Shown here piece by piece: positions 23,438 through 36,151 of a stretch of DNA of 64,000 nucleotides. The stretch is from assembly GCA_963210315.1 (NCBI GenBank), contig OY723265.1, positions 1,240,001 through 1,304,000 of the forward strand, read 5' to 3'. The notes below the pieces were generated by a model that ran no database searches, was not told where the DNA came from, and saw only the letters and a list, made by a program, of their open reading frames with translations. Position numbers and translations under genes: made by a program. This stretch comes from Rhynchopus euleeides. Lineage: Eukaryota > Euglenozoa > Diplonemea > Diplonemida > Diplonemidae. The number at the start of each line of letters is the position of its first letter. Positions within the stretch are counted from its first letter, which is position 1.

Positions 23438-26400
23438 ATGGTGAACTTCACCATCGATGAGGTCCGTCGGATCATGGACCACCCGGACCAGATCCGGAAC
23501 ATGTATGTCTATGTCTGTGTGCTGCAGGGGGTGCCTTGTGTGTGTTGCAGTTGCAGTCTCAGTTGCGCCTTTGTCTGTGCCTCCTTGTGATTCTCGCCCG
23601 TCTTGCACCACGCACCGACACAACAGGTCCGTGATTGCGCACGTTGACCACGGTAAGTCGACGCTGACGGACTCGCTCGTTGCTGCGGCCGGTATCATTG
23701 CCATGGCCAAGGCTGGTGACGCGCGTCTGACCGACACGCGTGCGGACGAGCAGGTATGCCTGGGTGGTACTTGTTGCCTGTTGTGTGTCTGGACGAACGA
23801 AAGCCACGTCAACTGACGTATTTGGACACGCTGGGATTGGGACTGCGGTTCGAGGTCGGGCCACCGTTGTGTTTTGTGCGTGCCGATTTAGGATGTGGTG
23901 GTCTCAACTTGTCAGCATCGTCAAGACCAAGACCAAGACCAACCCTCCCCTCCCTCGTCACAGGAGCGTTGCATCACGATCAAGTCGACCTCGATCTCGC
24001 TGTACTTCGAGCTGACGAAGGAGCTCGTGACGGACGAGGCGCTGAAGAGGCAGACCGGCGGGGAGCGCCGCGACTTCCTGATCAACCTGATCGACTCCCC
24101 CGGGCACGTTGACTTCTCGTCGGAGGTGACGGCGGCTCTGCGTGTGACGGACGGTGCGCTCGTGGTGGTTGACTGCGTTGAGGGTGTGTGCGTGCAGACG
24201 GAGACGGTGCTGCGCCAGGCCCTGGCGGAGCGCATCAAGCCGGTGGTGATGGTGAACAAGGTGGACCGCGCGCTGCTGGAGCTGCAGCTGGACCCCGAGG
24301 AGGCGTACCAGTCGTTCTTCCGTACGATCCAGACGGTGAACGTGGTGATCGCGACGTACAACGACAAGCACCTCGGTGACGTGCAGGTGTACCCCGAGAA
24401 CGGGACCGTCGGGTTCGGGTCTGGTCTGCACTCGTGGGCCTTCACGCTGAACAAGTTCGCGCGCATGTACGCGGCCAAGTTCGGTGTGGACGAGGAGAAG
24501 ATGGTGAAGCGTCTGTGGGGTGACAGCTTCTTCGACGGGAAGCGCAAGAAGTGGACGAGCGAGGCGGTGGAGGGCGGCCAGCGCGCGTTCTGCCAGTTCT
24601 GCATGGAGCCGATCCGGAACGTGTTCGACGCGGTGATGAACGAGAAGAAGGACAAGATGGAGAAGATGATGAAGGCGCTGAACATCACGCTGAAGGGTGA
24701 CGAGAAGGACCTGACGCAGAAGAAGCTGCTGAAGTGCATCATGCAGAAGTTCCTGCCCGCCTCGGACGCGCTCCTGCAGATGATCGTGACGAAGCTGCCG
24801 TCGCCGAAGCAGGCGCAGTCGTACCGTGCGGACCAGCTGTACATGGGTGTGACGGAGCAGGAGGACGGGACGCTGGTGCCGAACAACGACAAGTACTACC
24901 AGGGGCTGAAGGGCTGCGACCAGAACGGGCCGCTGCTGATGTACGTGTCGAAGATGGTCCCCGCGGCGGACAAGGGGCGCTTCATCGCGTTCGGGCGTGT
25001 CTTCTCGGGGAAGATCAAGGCCGGGCAGAAGTCGCGCATCATGGGGCCGAACCACGAGTACGGGACGAAGAAGGACATGGCGGTGAAGAACATCCAGCGC
25101 ACGCTGCTGATGATGGGCCGCTACCAGGAGGCCGTGGAGGACGTGCCGTGCGGCAACGTCGTCGGTCTGGTCGGTGTCGACAACTTCATCGTGAAGACGG
25201 CGACGCTGACGGACGAGGGCGCCGCCGACTGCTACCCGCTGCGCGACATGAAGTACAGCGTGTCGCCCGTCGTGCGTGTGGCTGTGGAGTGCGCGTCGCC
25301 CGCGGACCTGCCCAAGCTTGTTGAGGGGCTGAAGCGTCTGTCGAAGTCCGACCCGCTGGTGCAGTGCTCCATCGAGGAGTCGGGTGAGCACATCATCGCC
25401 GGTGCGGGTGAGCTCCACCTCGAGATCTGCCTGAAGGACCTGCAGGAGGACTTCATGGCGGGCGCGAAGCTGAAGATCAGCGAGCCCGTGGTGTCGTTCC
25501 GTGAGACGATCACGCAGGACTCGGACCGCCAGTGCCTGTCGAAGTCGCCGAACAAGCACAACCGTCTGTTCTGCAGGGGTGCGCCGCTCGGCGACGAGCT
25601 GTGCCAGGCGATCGACGACGAGTCGAAGAACGTGCACTCCCAGGCGGACCCCAAGATCCGCGCGCGCACGCTGGCGGACGAGTTCGAGTGGGATGTCGCT
25701 GAGGCGCGCAAGATCTGGTGCTTCGGGCCGGACGGCAGCGGGCCGAACATCGTGGTGGACGTGACGAAGGGTGTGCAGAACATGAACGAGCTGAAGGACT
25801 CGTTCGTGGCGGCGTGGAACTGGGCCGCGAAGGAGGGTGTGATGTGCGAGGAGCAGATGCGCGGTGTGCGGATCAACATCGAGGACATGACGATGCACGC
25901 GGACGCCATCCACCGTGGTGGTGGCCAGATCATCCCGACGGCGCGCCGTGTGTACTACGCGTGCTACCTGACGGCGAAGCCGGCCCTGATGGAGCCCGTC
26001 TTCCTGGTGGACATCCAGACCGTGGAGCACGCCATGGGCGGGATCTACGGTGTGCTGAACAAGCGCCGTGGTATCATGCTCGGGGAGGAGAACCGCCCCG
26101 GGACCCCGATCTACAACGTATGTACCGCGTTGCATCTTCGGTGGTGTCTGGTTGCTGCCTGTCGGGTGCCACGCCGATGCCTGCTCCGCTGCATGCTGCA
26201 CGGGAGCCGGGCAAGGCACCGATGGGGGGCCTGTGTCACGGCCCTGTTTGGAGAGGTGCAGCCGCGCGTGCACAGGGATTGCTCGCATTTTGCTATCTTT
26301 GATATCTTTGCTATATTTGCTACCTTTGCGCCTGGATCGTCACACACACCACACACATCCCTTCCCATTCACAGGTGCGTGCGTACCTGCCGGTCTCCGA

Positions 26401-26838
26401 GTCGTTCGGGTTCACTGCTGACCTGCGTTCCCACACGGGTGGTCAGGTATGTGCTGCCTTTCTCTTTGTACTGATATTCATCCATATGTTGGGTGTAGTG
26501 TGTGTGTGTGGAGTCTGCATCAGAGTTTGCTCCGTGTGTTGCGTGCCACTACAACAAAACGCTTGCCATGTGTGTGGTACGTGCTGAGTGCTGAGTGATT
26601 TGGTGCCCACGTTTTCCAGATTTTCCAGATTTTCCACATTTTCCACATTTTCCTCGCTTTCACCGATTCCTCCCCCCTACAGGCCTTCCCGCAGTGCGTG
26701 TTCGACCACTGGGCGATGTTCCCCGGTGACCCGATGGCGGAGTCTGGTCTGGCCTCGGACCTGGTCAAGAAGACCCGTCTGCGCAAGGGTCTGAAGCCTG
26801 AGGTGCCCGGCCTGGACAACTTCTACGACAAGCTGTAG
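23438..26838 (+). CDS. EEF2: Elongation factor 2, copy 7
   Basis: Exons 23438-23502, 23627-23753, 23964-26117, 26375-26446 and 26683-26838. Intact, with the standard introns and protein. It is the last complete gene before the assembly gap. Confidence 0.97.
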
Positions 26839-27886
26839 ACGACGCTGTCCACACAACGGAAGACACACACACATCACTGATCCGTTGATTTTGTTTTCAT
26901 TTTCATTTCCATTTTCCTCTTCCTCTTCCTCTTCTATTTTTTGATTTCCATTCTTCTTTTTCCGTTTCCGTTTCCGTTTCTCCTTTACCCCGACCATCCC
27001 CCCCCGCCATTTTTTACCTTTTCTCTTCTGTTTTTCCGATTCTTTCGTTCTTCATTGTCATCTTCCTTTTTCCTTTCGACATTTCTCCTTTTTTTTTATC
27101 CNNNNNNNNNNNNNNNNNNNNNNNNNNNNNNNNNNNNNNNNNNNNNNNNNNNNNNNNNNNNNNNNNNNNNNNNNNNNNNNNNNNNNNNNNNNNNNNNNNN
27201 NNNNNNNNNNNNNNNNNNNNNNNNNNNNNNNNNNNNNNNNNNNNNNNNNNNNNNNNNNNNNNNNNNNNNNNNNNNNNNNNNNNNNNNNNNNNNNNNNNNN
27301 NACCCCGACCATCCCCCCCCGCCATTTTTTACCTTTTCTCTTCTGTTTTTCCGATTCTTTCGTTCTTCATTGTCATCTTCCTTTTTCCTTTCGACATTTC
27401 TCCTTTTTTTTTTATCCGCTTCCCTCAGCGCCCGCAAGACTTGCCTGCATGTGGGTGTGGGCGAAAAACCCTCCCCCCTCCCGCCTTCCTCTTTTTTCTT
27501 TTTTGCTGATTGGTCGGGTCCGTGTTGTGCGGCCCCGTTCTTTCTCATGGTTGCAGAAACAAAAAAAAAGATGTGCAGGCGGTGGCCAGGGACCACAAGA
27601 CCCTGCGCTGAGAGACACAAAACGTGGTGTGCGGAGGATATGCATCAGATATGAGTATGAGTGTTGACGAAGAAGAGAAGAGTCCGCGTTGCATGCACAA
27701 GCTGGACTCGGAGCAGAGCAACGACCGACGTGACGAGCGAGATTCGATGGAGAAGCGGCCCCACCCGCCCCCACCCTTTCCGTTTTCCACTGTGTGCCGC
27801 ACATCACGCATTCCGTCTTCCGCATTGCGCCAGTTCCAAACCCACACGCACACCTCTCCAGGGCATCAACAGGGAATTCGGTCAAG
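26839..27886 (+). other. Spacer between copies 7 and 8, interrupted by the gap
   Basis: Left part 26839-27101 is a normal spacer beginning that stops after the T9 run. Right part 27302-27886 restarts 115 bp earlier in the unit and has T10 and A9. The excess over a normal spacer is explained by the 200 Ns plus the repeated 115-116 bp. No gene. Confidence 0.85.
27102..27301. other. Assembly gap (200 Ns) inside a polypyrimidine tract
   Basis: Exactly 200 undetermined bases. Segment 26987-27101 on the left and 27302-27417 on the right are the same part of the repeat unit, so the two contig ends overlap in unit coordinates. The gap may therefore hide one or more whole units, or none if the ends simply overlap. 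Confidence 0.99.
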
Positions 27887-30800
27887 ATGGTGAACTTCAC
27901 CATCGATGAGGTCCGTCGGATCATGGACCACCCGGACCAGATCCGGAACATGTATGTCTATGTCTGTGTGCTGCAGGGGGTGCCTTGTGTGTGTTGCAGT
28001 TGCAGTCTCAGTTGCGCCTTTGTCTGTGCCTCCTTGTGATTCTCGCCCGTCTTGCACCACGCACCGACACAACAGGTCCGTGATTGCGCACGTTGACCAC
28101 GGTAAGTCGACGCTGACGGACTCGCTCGTTGCTGCGGCCGGTATCATTGCCATGGCCAAGGCTGGTGACGCGCGTCTGACCGACACGCGTGCGGACGAGC
28201 AGGTATGCCTGGGTGGTACTTGTTGCCTGTTGTGTGTCTGGACGAACGAAAGCCACGTCAACTGACGTATTTGGACACGCTGGGATTGGGACTGCGGTTC
28301 GAGGTCGGGCCACCGTTGTGTTTTGTGCGTGCCGATTTAGGATGTGGTGGTCTCAACTTGTCAGCATCGTCAAGACCAAGACCAAGACCAACCCTCCCCT
28401 CCCTCGTCACAGGAGCGTTGCATCACGATCAAGTCGACCTCGATTTCGCTGTACTTCGAGCTGACGAAGGAGCTCGTGACGGACGAGGCGCTGAAGAGGC
28501 AGACCGGCGGGGAGCGCCGCGACTTCCTGATCAACCTGATCGACTCCCCCGGGCACGTTGACTTCTCGTCGGAGGTGACGGCGGCTCTGCGTGTGACGGA
28601 CGGTGCGCTCGTGGTGGTTGACTGCGTTGAGGGTGTGTGCGTGCAGACGGAGACGGTGCTGCGCCAGGCCCTGGCGGAGCGCATCAAGCCGGTGGTGATG
28701 GTGAACAAGGTGGACCGCGCGCTGCTGGAGCTGCAGCTGGACCCCGAGGAGGCGTACCAGTCGTTCTTCCGTACGATCCAGACGGTGAACGTGGTGATCG
28801 CGACGTACAACGACAAGCACCTCGGTGACGTGCAGGTGTACCCCGAGAACGGGACCGTCGGGTTCGGGTCTGGTCTGCACTCGTGGGCCTTCACGCTGAA
28901 CAAGTTCGCGCGCATGTACGCGGCCAAGTTCGGTGTGGACGAGGAGAAGATGGTGAAGCGTCTGTGGGGTGACAGCTTCTTCGACGGGAAGCGCAAGAAG
29001 TGGACGAGCGAGGCGGTGGAGGGCGGCCAGCGCGCGTTCTGCCAGTTCTGCATGGAGCCGATCCGGAACGTGTTCGACGCGGTGATGAACGAGAAGAAGG
29101 ACAAGATGGAGAAGATGATGAAGGCGCTGAACATCACGCTGAAGGGTGACGAGAAGGACCTGACGCAGAAGAAGCTGCTGAAGTGCATCATGCAGAAGTT
29201 CCTGCCCGCCTCGGACGCGCTCCTGCAGATGATCGTGACGAAGCTGCCGTCGCCGAAGCAGGCGCAGTCGTACCGTGCGGACCAGCTGTACATGGGTGTG
29301 ACGGAGCAGGAGGACGGGACGCTGGTGCCGAACAACGACAAGTACTACCAGGGGCTGAAGGGCTGCGACCAGAACGGGCCGCTGCTGATGTACGTGTCGA
29401 AGATGGTCCCCGCGGCGGACAAGGGGCGCTTCATCGCGTTCGGGCGTGTCTTCTCGGGGAAGATCAAGGCCGGGCAGAAGTCGCGCATCATGGGGCCGAA
29501 CCACGAGTACGGGACGAAGAAGGACATGGCGGTGAAGAACATCCAGCGCACGCTGCTGATGATGGGCCGCTACCAGGAGGCCGTGGAGGACGTGCCGTGC
29601 GGCAACGTCGTCGGTCTGGTCGGTGTCGACAACTTCATCGTGAAGACGGCGACGCTGACGGACGAGGGCGCCGCCGACTGCTACCCGCTGCGCGACATGA
29701 AGTACAGCGTGTCGCCCGTCGTGCGTGTGGCTGTGGAGTGCGCGTCGCCCGCGGACCTGCCCAAGCTTGTTGAGGGGCTGAAGCGTCTGTCGAAGTCCGA
29801 CCCGCTGGTGCAGTGCTCCATCGAGGAGTCGGGTGAGCACATCATCGCCGGTGCGGGTGAGCTCCACCTCGAGATCTGCCTGAAGGACCTGCAGGAGGAC
29901 TTCATGGCGGGCGCGAAGCTGAAGATCAGCGAGCCCGTGGTGTCGTTCCGTGAGACGATCACGCAGGACTCGGACCGCCAGTGCCTGTCGAAGTCGCCGA
30001 ACAAGCACAACCGTCTGTTCTGCAGGGGTGCGCCGCTCGGCGACGAGCTGTGCCAGGCGATCGACGACGAGTCGAAGAACGTGCACTCCCAGGCGGACCC
30101 CAAGATCCGCGCGCGCACGCTGGCGGACGAGTTCGAGTGGGATGTCGCTGAGGCGCGCAAGATCTGGTGCTTCGGGCCGGACGGCAGCGGGCCGAACATC
30201 GTGGTGGACGTGACGAAGGGTGTGCAGAACATGAACGAGCTGAAGGACTCGTTCGTGGCGGCGTGGAACTGGGCCGCGAAGGAGGGTGTGATGTGCGAGG
30301 AGCAGATGCGCGGTGTGCGGATCAACATCGAGGACATGACGATGCACGCGGACGCCATCCACCGTGGTGGTGGCCAGATCATCCCGACGGCGCGCCGTGT
30401 GTACTACGCGTGCTACCTGACGGCGAAGCCGGCCCTGATGGAGCCCGTCTTCCTGGTGGACATCCAGACCGTGGAGCACGCCATGGGCGGGATCTACGGT
30501 GTGCTGAACAAGCGCCGTGGTATCATGCTCGGGGAGGAGAACCGCCCCGGGACCCCGATCTACAACGTATGTACCGCGTTGCATCTTCGGTGGTGTCTGG
30601 TTGCTGCCTGTCGGGTGCCACGCCGATGCCTGCTCCGCTGCATGCTGCACGGGAGCCGGGCAAGGCACCGATGGGGGGCCTGTGTCACGGCCCTGTTTGG
30701 AGAGGTGCAGCCGCGCGTGCACAGGGATTGCTCGCATTTTGCTATCTTTGATATCTTTGCTATATTTGCTACCTTTGCGCCTGGATCGTCACACACACCA

Positions 30801-31287
30801 CACACATCCCTTCCCATTCACAGGTGCGTGCGTACCTGCCGGTCTCCGAGTCGTTCGGGTTCACTGCTGACCTGCGTTCCCACACGGGTGGTCAGGTATG
30901 TGCTGCCTTTCTCTTTGTACTGATATTCATCCATATGTTGGGTGTAGTGTGTGTGTGTGGAGTCTGCATCAGAGTTTGCTCCGTGTGTTGCGTGCCACTA
31001 CAACAAAACGCTTGCCATGTGTGTGGTACGTGCTGAGTGCTGAGTGATTTGGTGCCCACGTTTTCCAGATTTTCCAGATTTTCCACATTTTCCACATTTT
31101 CCTCGCTTTCACCGATTCCTCCCCCCTACAGGCCTTCCCGCAGTGCGTGTTCGACCACTGGGCGATGTTCCCCGGTGACCCGATGGCGGAGTCTGGTCTG
31201 GCCTCGGACCTGGTCAAGAAGACCCGTCTGCGCAAGGGTCTGAAGCCTGAGGTGCCCGGCCTGGACAACTTCTACGACAAGCTGTAG
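27887..31287 (+). CDS. EEF2: Elongation factor 2, copy 8 (silent C-to-T variant)
   Basis: Exons 27887-27951, 28076-28202, 28413-30566, 30824-30895 and 31132-31287. Carries the silent T at 28445 (Ile75 codon ATT) shared only with copy 5, and is preceded, like copy 5, by a T10/A9 spacer. The protein is unchanged. Confidence 0.97.
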
Positions 31288-32019
31288 ACGACGCTGTCCA
31301 CACAACGGAAGACACACACACATCACTGATCCGTTGATTTTGTTTTCATTTTCATTTCCATTTTCCTCTTCCTCTTCCTCTTCTATTTTTTGATTTCCAT
31401 TCTTCTTTTTCCGTTTCCGTTTCCGTTTCTCCTTTACCCCGACCATCCCCCCCCGCCATTTTTTACCTTTTCTCTTCTGTTTTTCCGATTCTTTCGTTCT
31501 TCATTGTCATCTTCCTTTTTCCTTTCGACATTTCTCCTTTTTTTTTATCCGCTTCCCTCAGCGCCCGCAAGACTTGCCTGCATGTGGGTGTGGGCGAAAA
31601 ACCCTCCCCCCTCCCGCCTTCCTCTTTTTTCTTTTTTGCTGATTGGTCGGGTCCGTGTTGTGCGGCCCCGTTCTTTCTCATGGTTGCAGAAACAAAAAAA
31701 AAGATGTGCAGGCGGTGGCCAGGGACCACAAGACCCTGCGCTGAGAGACACAAAACGTGGTGTGCGGAGGATATGCATCAGATATGAGTATGAGTGTTGA
31801 CGAAGAAGAGAAGAGTCCGCGTTGCATGCACAAGCTGGACTCGGAGCAGAGCAACGACCGACGTGACGAGCGAGATTCGATGGAGAAGCGGCCCCACCCG
31901 CCCCCACCCTTTCCGTTTTCCACTGTGTGCCGCACATCACGCATTCCGTCTTCCGCATTGCGCCAGTTCCAAACCCACACGCACACCTCTCCAGGGCATC
32001 AACAGGGAATTCGGTCAAG
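31288..32019 (+). other. Spacer between copies 8 and 9 (732 bp)
   Basis: A9, T9. It lacks the extra TTTTCA found after copy 5, so the similarity of copies 5 and 8 does not extend through the downstream spacer. No gene. Confidence 0.85.
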
Positions 32020-35000
32020 ATGGTGAACTTCACCATCGATGAGGTCCGTCGGATCATGGACCACCCGGACCAGATCCGGAACATGTATGTCTATGTCTGT
32101 GTGCTGCAGGGGGTGCCTTGTGTGTGTTGCAGTTGCAGTCTCAGTTGCGCCTTTGTCTGTGCCTCCTTGTGATTCTCGCCCGTCTTGCACCACGCACCGA
32201 CACAACAGGTCCGTGATTGCGCACGTTGACCACGGTAAGTCGACGCTGACGGACTCGCTCGTTGCTGCGGCCGGTATCATTGCCATGGCCAAGGCTGGTG
32301 ACGCGCGTCTGACCGACACGCGTGCGGACGAGCAGGTATGCCTGGGTGGTACTTGTTGCCTGTTGTGTGTCTGGACGAACGAAAGCCACGTCAACTGACG
32401 TATTTGGACACGCTGGGATTGGGACTGCGGTTCGAGGTCGGGCCACCGTTGTGTTTTGTGCGTGCCGATTTAGGATGTGGTGGTCTCAACTTGTCAGCAT
32501 CGTCAAGACCAAGACCAAGACCAACCCTCCCCTCCCTCGTCACAGGAGCGTTGCATCACGATCAAGTCGACCTCGATCTCGCTGTACTTCGAGCTGACGA
32601 AGGAGCTCGTGACGGACGAGGCGCTGAAGAGGCAGACCGGCGGGGAGCGCCGCGACTTCCTGATCAACCTGATCGACTCCCCCGGGCACGTTGACTTCTC
32701 GTCGGAGGTGACGGCGGCTCTGCGTGTGACGGACGGTGCGCTCGTGGTGGTTGACTGCGTTGAGGGTGTGTGCGTGCAGACGGAGACGGTGCTGCGCCAG
32801 GCCCTGGCGGAGCGCATCAAGCCGGTGGTGATGGTGAACAAGGTGGACCGCGCGCTGCTGGAGCTGCAGCTGGACCCCGAGGAGGCGTACCAGTCGTTCT
32901 TCCGTACGATCCAGACGGTGAACGTGGTGATCGCGACGTACAACGACAAGCACCTCGGTGACGTGCAGGTGTACCCCGAGAACGGGACCGTCGGGTTCGG
33001 GTCTGGTCTGCACTCGTGGGCCTTCACGCTGAACAAGTTCGCGCGCATGTACGCGGCCAAGTTCGGTGTGGACGAGGAGAAGATGGTGAAGCGTCTGTGG
33101 GGTGACAGCTTCTTCGACGGGAAGCGCAAGAAGTGGACGAGCGAGGCGGTGGAGGGCGGCCAGCGCGCGTTCTGCCAGTTCTGCATGGAGCCGATCCGGA
33201 ACGTGTTCGACGCGGTGATGAACGAGAAGAAGGACAAGATGGAGAAGATGATGAAGGCGCTGAACATCACGCTGAAGGGTGACGAGAAGGACCTGACGCA
33301 GAAGAAGCTGCTGAAGTGCATCATGCAGAAGTTCCTGCCCGCCTCGGACGCGCTCCTGCAGATGATCGTGACGAAGCTGCCGTCGCCGAAGCAGGCGCAG
33401 TCGTACCGTGCGGACCAGCTGTACATGGGTGTGACGGAGCAGGAGGACGGGACGCTGGTGCCGAACAACGACAAGTACTACCAGGGGCTGAAGGGCTGCG
33501 ACCAGAACGGGCCGCTGCTGATGTACGTGTCGAAGATGGTCCCCGCGGCGGACAAGGGGCGCTTCATCGCGTTCGGGCGTGTCTTCTCGGGGAAGATCAA
33601 GGCCGGGCAGAAGTCGCGCATCATGGGGCCGAACCACGAGTACGGGACGAAGAAGGACATGGCGGTGAAGAACATCCAGCGCACGCTGCTGATGATGGGC
33701 CGCTACCAGGAGGCCGTGGAGGACGTGCCGTGCGGCAACGTCGTCGGTCTGGTCGGTGTCGACAACTTCATCGTGAAGACGGCGACGCTGACGGACGAGG
33801 GCGCCGCCGACTGCTACCCGCTGCGCGACATGAAGTACAGCGTGTCGCCCGTCGTGCGTGTGGCTGTGGAGTGCGCGTCGCCCGCGGACCTGCCCAAGCT
33901 TGTTGAGGGGCTGAAGCGTCTGTCGAAGTCCGACCCGCTGGTGCAGTGCTCCATCGAGGAGTCGGGTGAGCACATCATCGCCGGTGCGGGTGAGCTCCAC
34001 CTCGAGATCTGCCTGAAGGACCTGCAGGAGGACTTCATGGCGGGCGCGAAGCTGAAGATCAGCGAGCCCGTGGTGTCGTTCCGTGAGACGATCACGCAGG
34101 ACTCGGACCGCCAGTGCCTGTCGAAGTCGCCGAACAAGCACAACCGTCTGTTCTGCAGGGGTGCGCCGCTCGGCGACGAGCTGTGCCAGGCGATCGACGA
34201 CGAGTCGAAGAACGTGCACTCCCAGGCGGACCCCAAGATCCGCGCGCGCACGCTGGCGGACGAGTTCGAGTGGGATGTCGCTGAGGCGCGCAAGATCTGG
34301 TGCTTCGGGCCGGACGGCAGCGGGCCGAACATCGTGGTGGACGTGACGAAGGGTGTGCAGAACATGAACGAGCTGAAGGACTCGTTCGTGGCGGCGTGGA
34401 ACTGGGCCGCGAAGGAGGGTGTGATGTGCGAGGAGCAGATGCGCGGTGTGCGGATCAACATCGAGGACATGACGATGCACGCGGACGCCATCCACCGTGG
34501 TGGTGGCCAGATCATCCCGACGGCGCGCCGTGTGTACTACGCGTGCTACCTGACGGCGAAGCCGGCCCTGATGGAGCCCGTCTTCCTGGTGGACATCCAG
34601 ACCGTGGAGCACGCCATGGGCGGGATCTACGGTGTGCTGAACAAGCGCCGTGGTATCATGCTCGGGGAGGAGAACCGCCCCGGGACCCCGATCTACAACG
34701 TATGTACCGCGTTGCATCTTCGGTGGTGTCTGGTTGCTGCCTGTCGGGTGCCACGCCGATGCCTGCTCCGCTGCATGCTGCACGGGAGCCGGGCAAGGCA
34801 CCGATGGGGGGCCTGTGTCACGGCCCTGTTTGGAGAGGTGCAGCCGCGCGTGCACAGGGATTGCTCGCATTTTGCTATCTTTGATATCTTTGCTATATTT
34901 GCTACCTTTGCGCCTGGATCGTCACACACACCACACACATCCCTTCCCATTCACAGGTGCGTGCGTACCTGCCGGTCTCCGAGTCGTTCGGGTTCACTGC

Positions 35001-35420
35001 TGACCTGCGTTCCCACACGGGTGGTCAGGTATGTGCTGCCTTTCTCTTTGTACTGATATTCATCCATATGTTGGGTGTAGTGTGTGTGTGTGGAGTCTGC
35101 ATCAGAGTTTGCTCCGTGTGTTGCGTGCCACTACAACAAAACGCTTGCCATGTGTGTGGTACGTGCTGAGTGCTGAGTGATTTGGTGCCCACGTTTTCCA
35201 GATTTTCCAGATTTTCCACATTTTCCACATTTTCCTCGCTTTCACCGATTCCTCCCCCCTACAGGCCTTCCCGCAGTGCGTGTTCGACCACTGGGCGATG
35301 TTCCCCGGTGACCCGATGGCGGAGTCTGGTCTGGCCTCGGACCTGGTCAAGAAGACCCGTCTGCGCAAGGGTCTGAAGCCTGAGGTGCCCGGCCTGGACA
35401 ACTTCTACGACAAGCTGTAG
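32020..35420 (+). CDS. EEF2: Elongation factor 2, copy 9
   Basis: Exons 32020-32084, 32209-32335, 32546-34699, 34957-35028 and 35265-35420. Intact, with the standard introns and protein. Confidence 0.97.
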
Positions 35421-36151
35421 ACGACGCTGTCCACACAACGGAAGACACACACACATCACTGATCCGTTGATTTTGTTTTCATTTTCATTTCCATTTTCCT
35501 CTTCCTCTTCCTCTTCTATTTTTTGATTTCCATTCTTCTTTTTCCGTTTCCGTTTCCGTTTCTCCTTTACCCCGACCATCCCCCCCCGCCATTTTTTACC
35601 TTTTCTCTTCTGTTTTTCCGATTCTTTCGTTCTTCATTGTCATCTTCCTTTTTCCTTTCGACATTTCTCCTTTTTTTTTATCCGCTTCCCTCAGCGCCCG
35701 CAAGACTTGCCTGCATGTGGGTGTGGGCGAAAAACCCTCCCCCCTCCCGCCTTCCTCTTTTTTCTTTTTTGCTGATTGGTCGGGTCCGTGTTGTGCGGCC
35801 CCGTTCTTTCTCATGGTTGCAGAAACAAAAAAAAGATGTGCAGGCGGTGGCCAGGGACCACAAGACCCTGCGCTGAGAGACACAAAACGTGGTGTGCGGA
35901 GGATATGCATCAGATATGAGTATGAGTGTTGACGAAGAAGAGAAGAGTCCGCGTTGCATGCACAAGCTGGACTCGGAGCAGAGCAACGACCGACGTGACG
36001 AGCGAGATTCGATGGAGAAGCGGCCCCACCCGCCCCCACCCTTTCCGTTTTCCACTGTGTGCCGCACATCACGCATTCCGTCTTCCGCATTGCGCCAGTT
36101 CCAAACCCACACGCACACCTCTCCAGGGCATCAACAGGGAATTCGGTCAAG
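35421..36151 (+). other. Spacer between copies 9 and 10 (731 bp)
   Basis: A8, T9. From here to copy 13 all spacers have the A8 allele. No gene. Confidence 0.85.
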
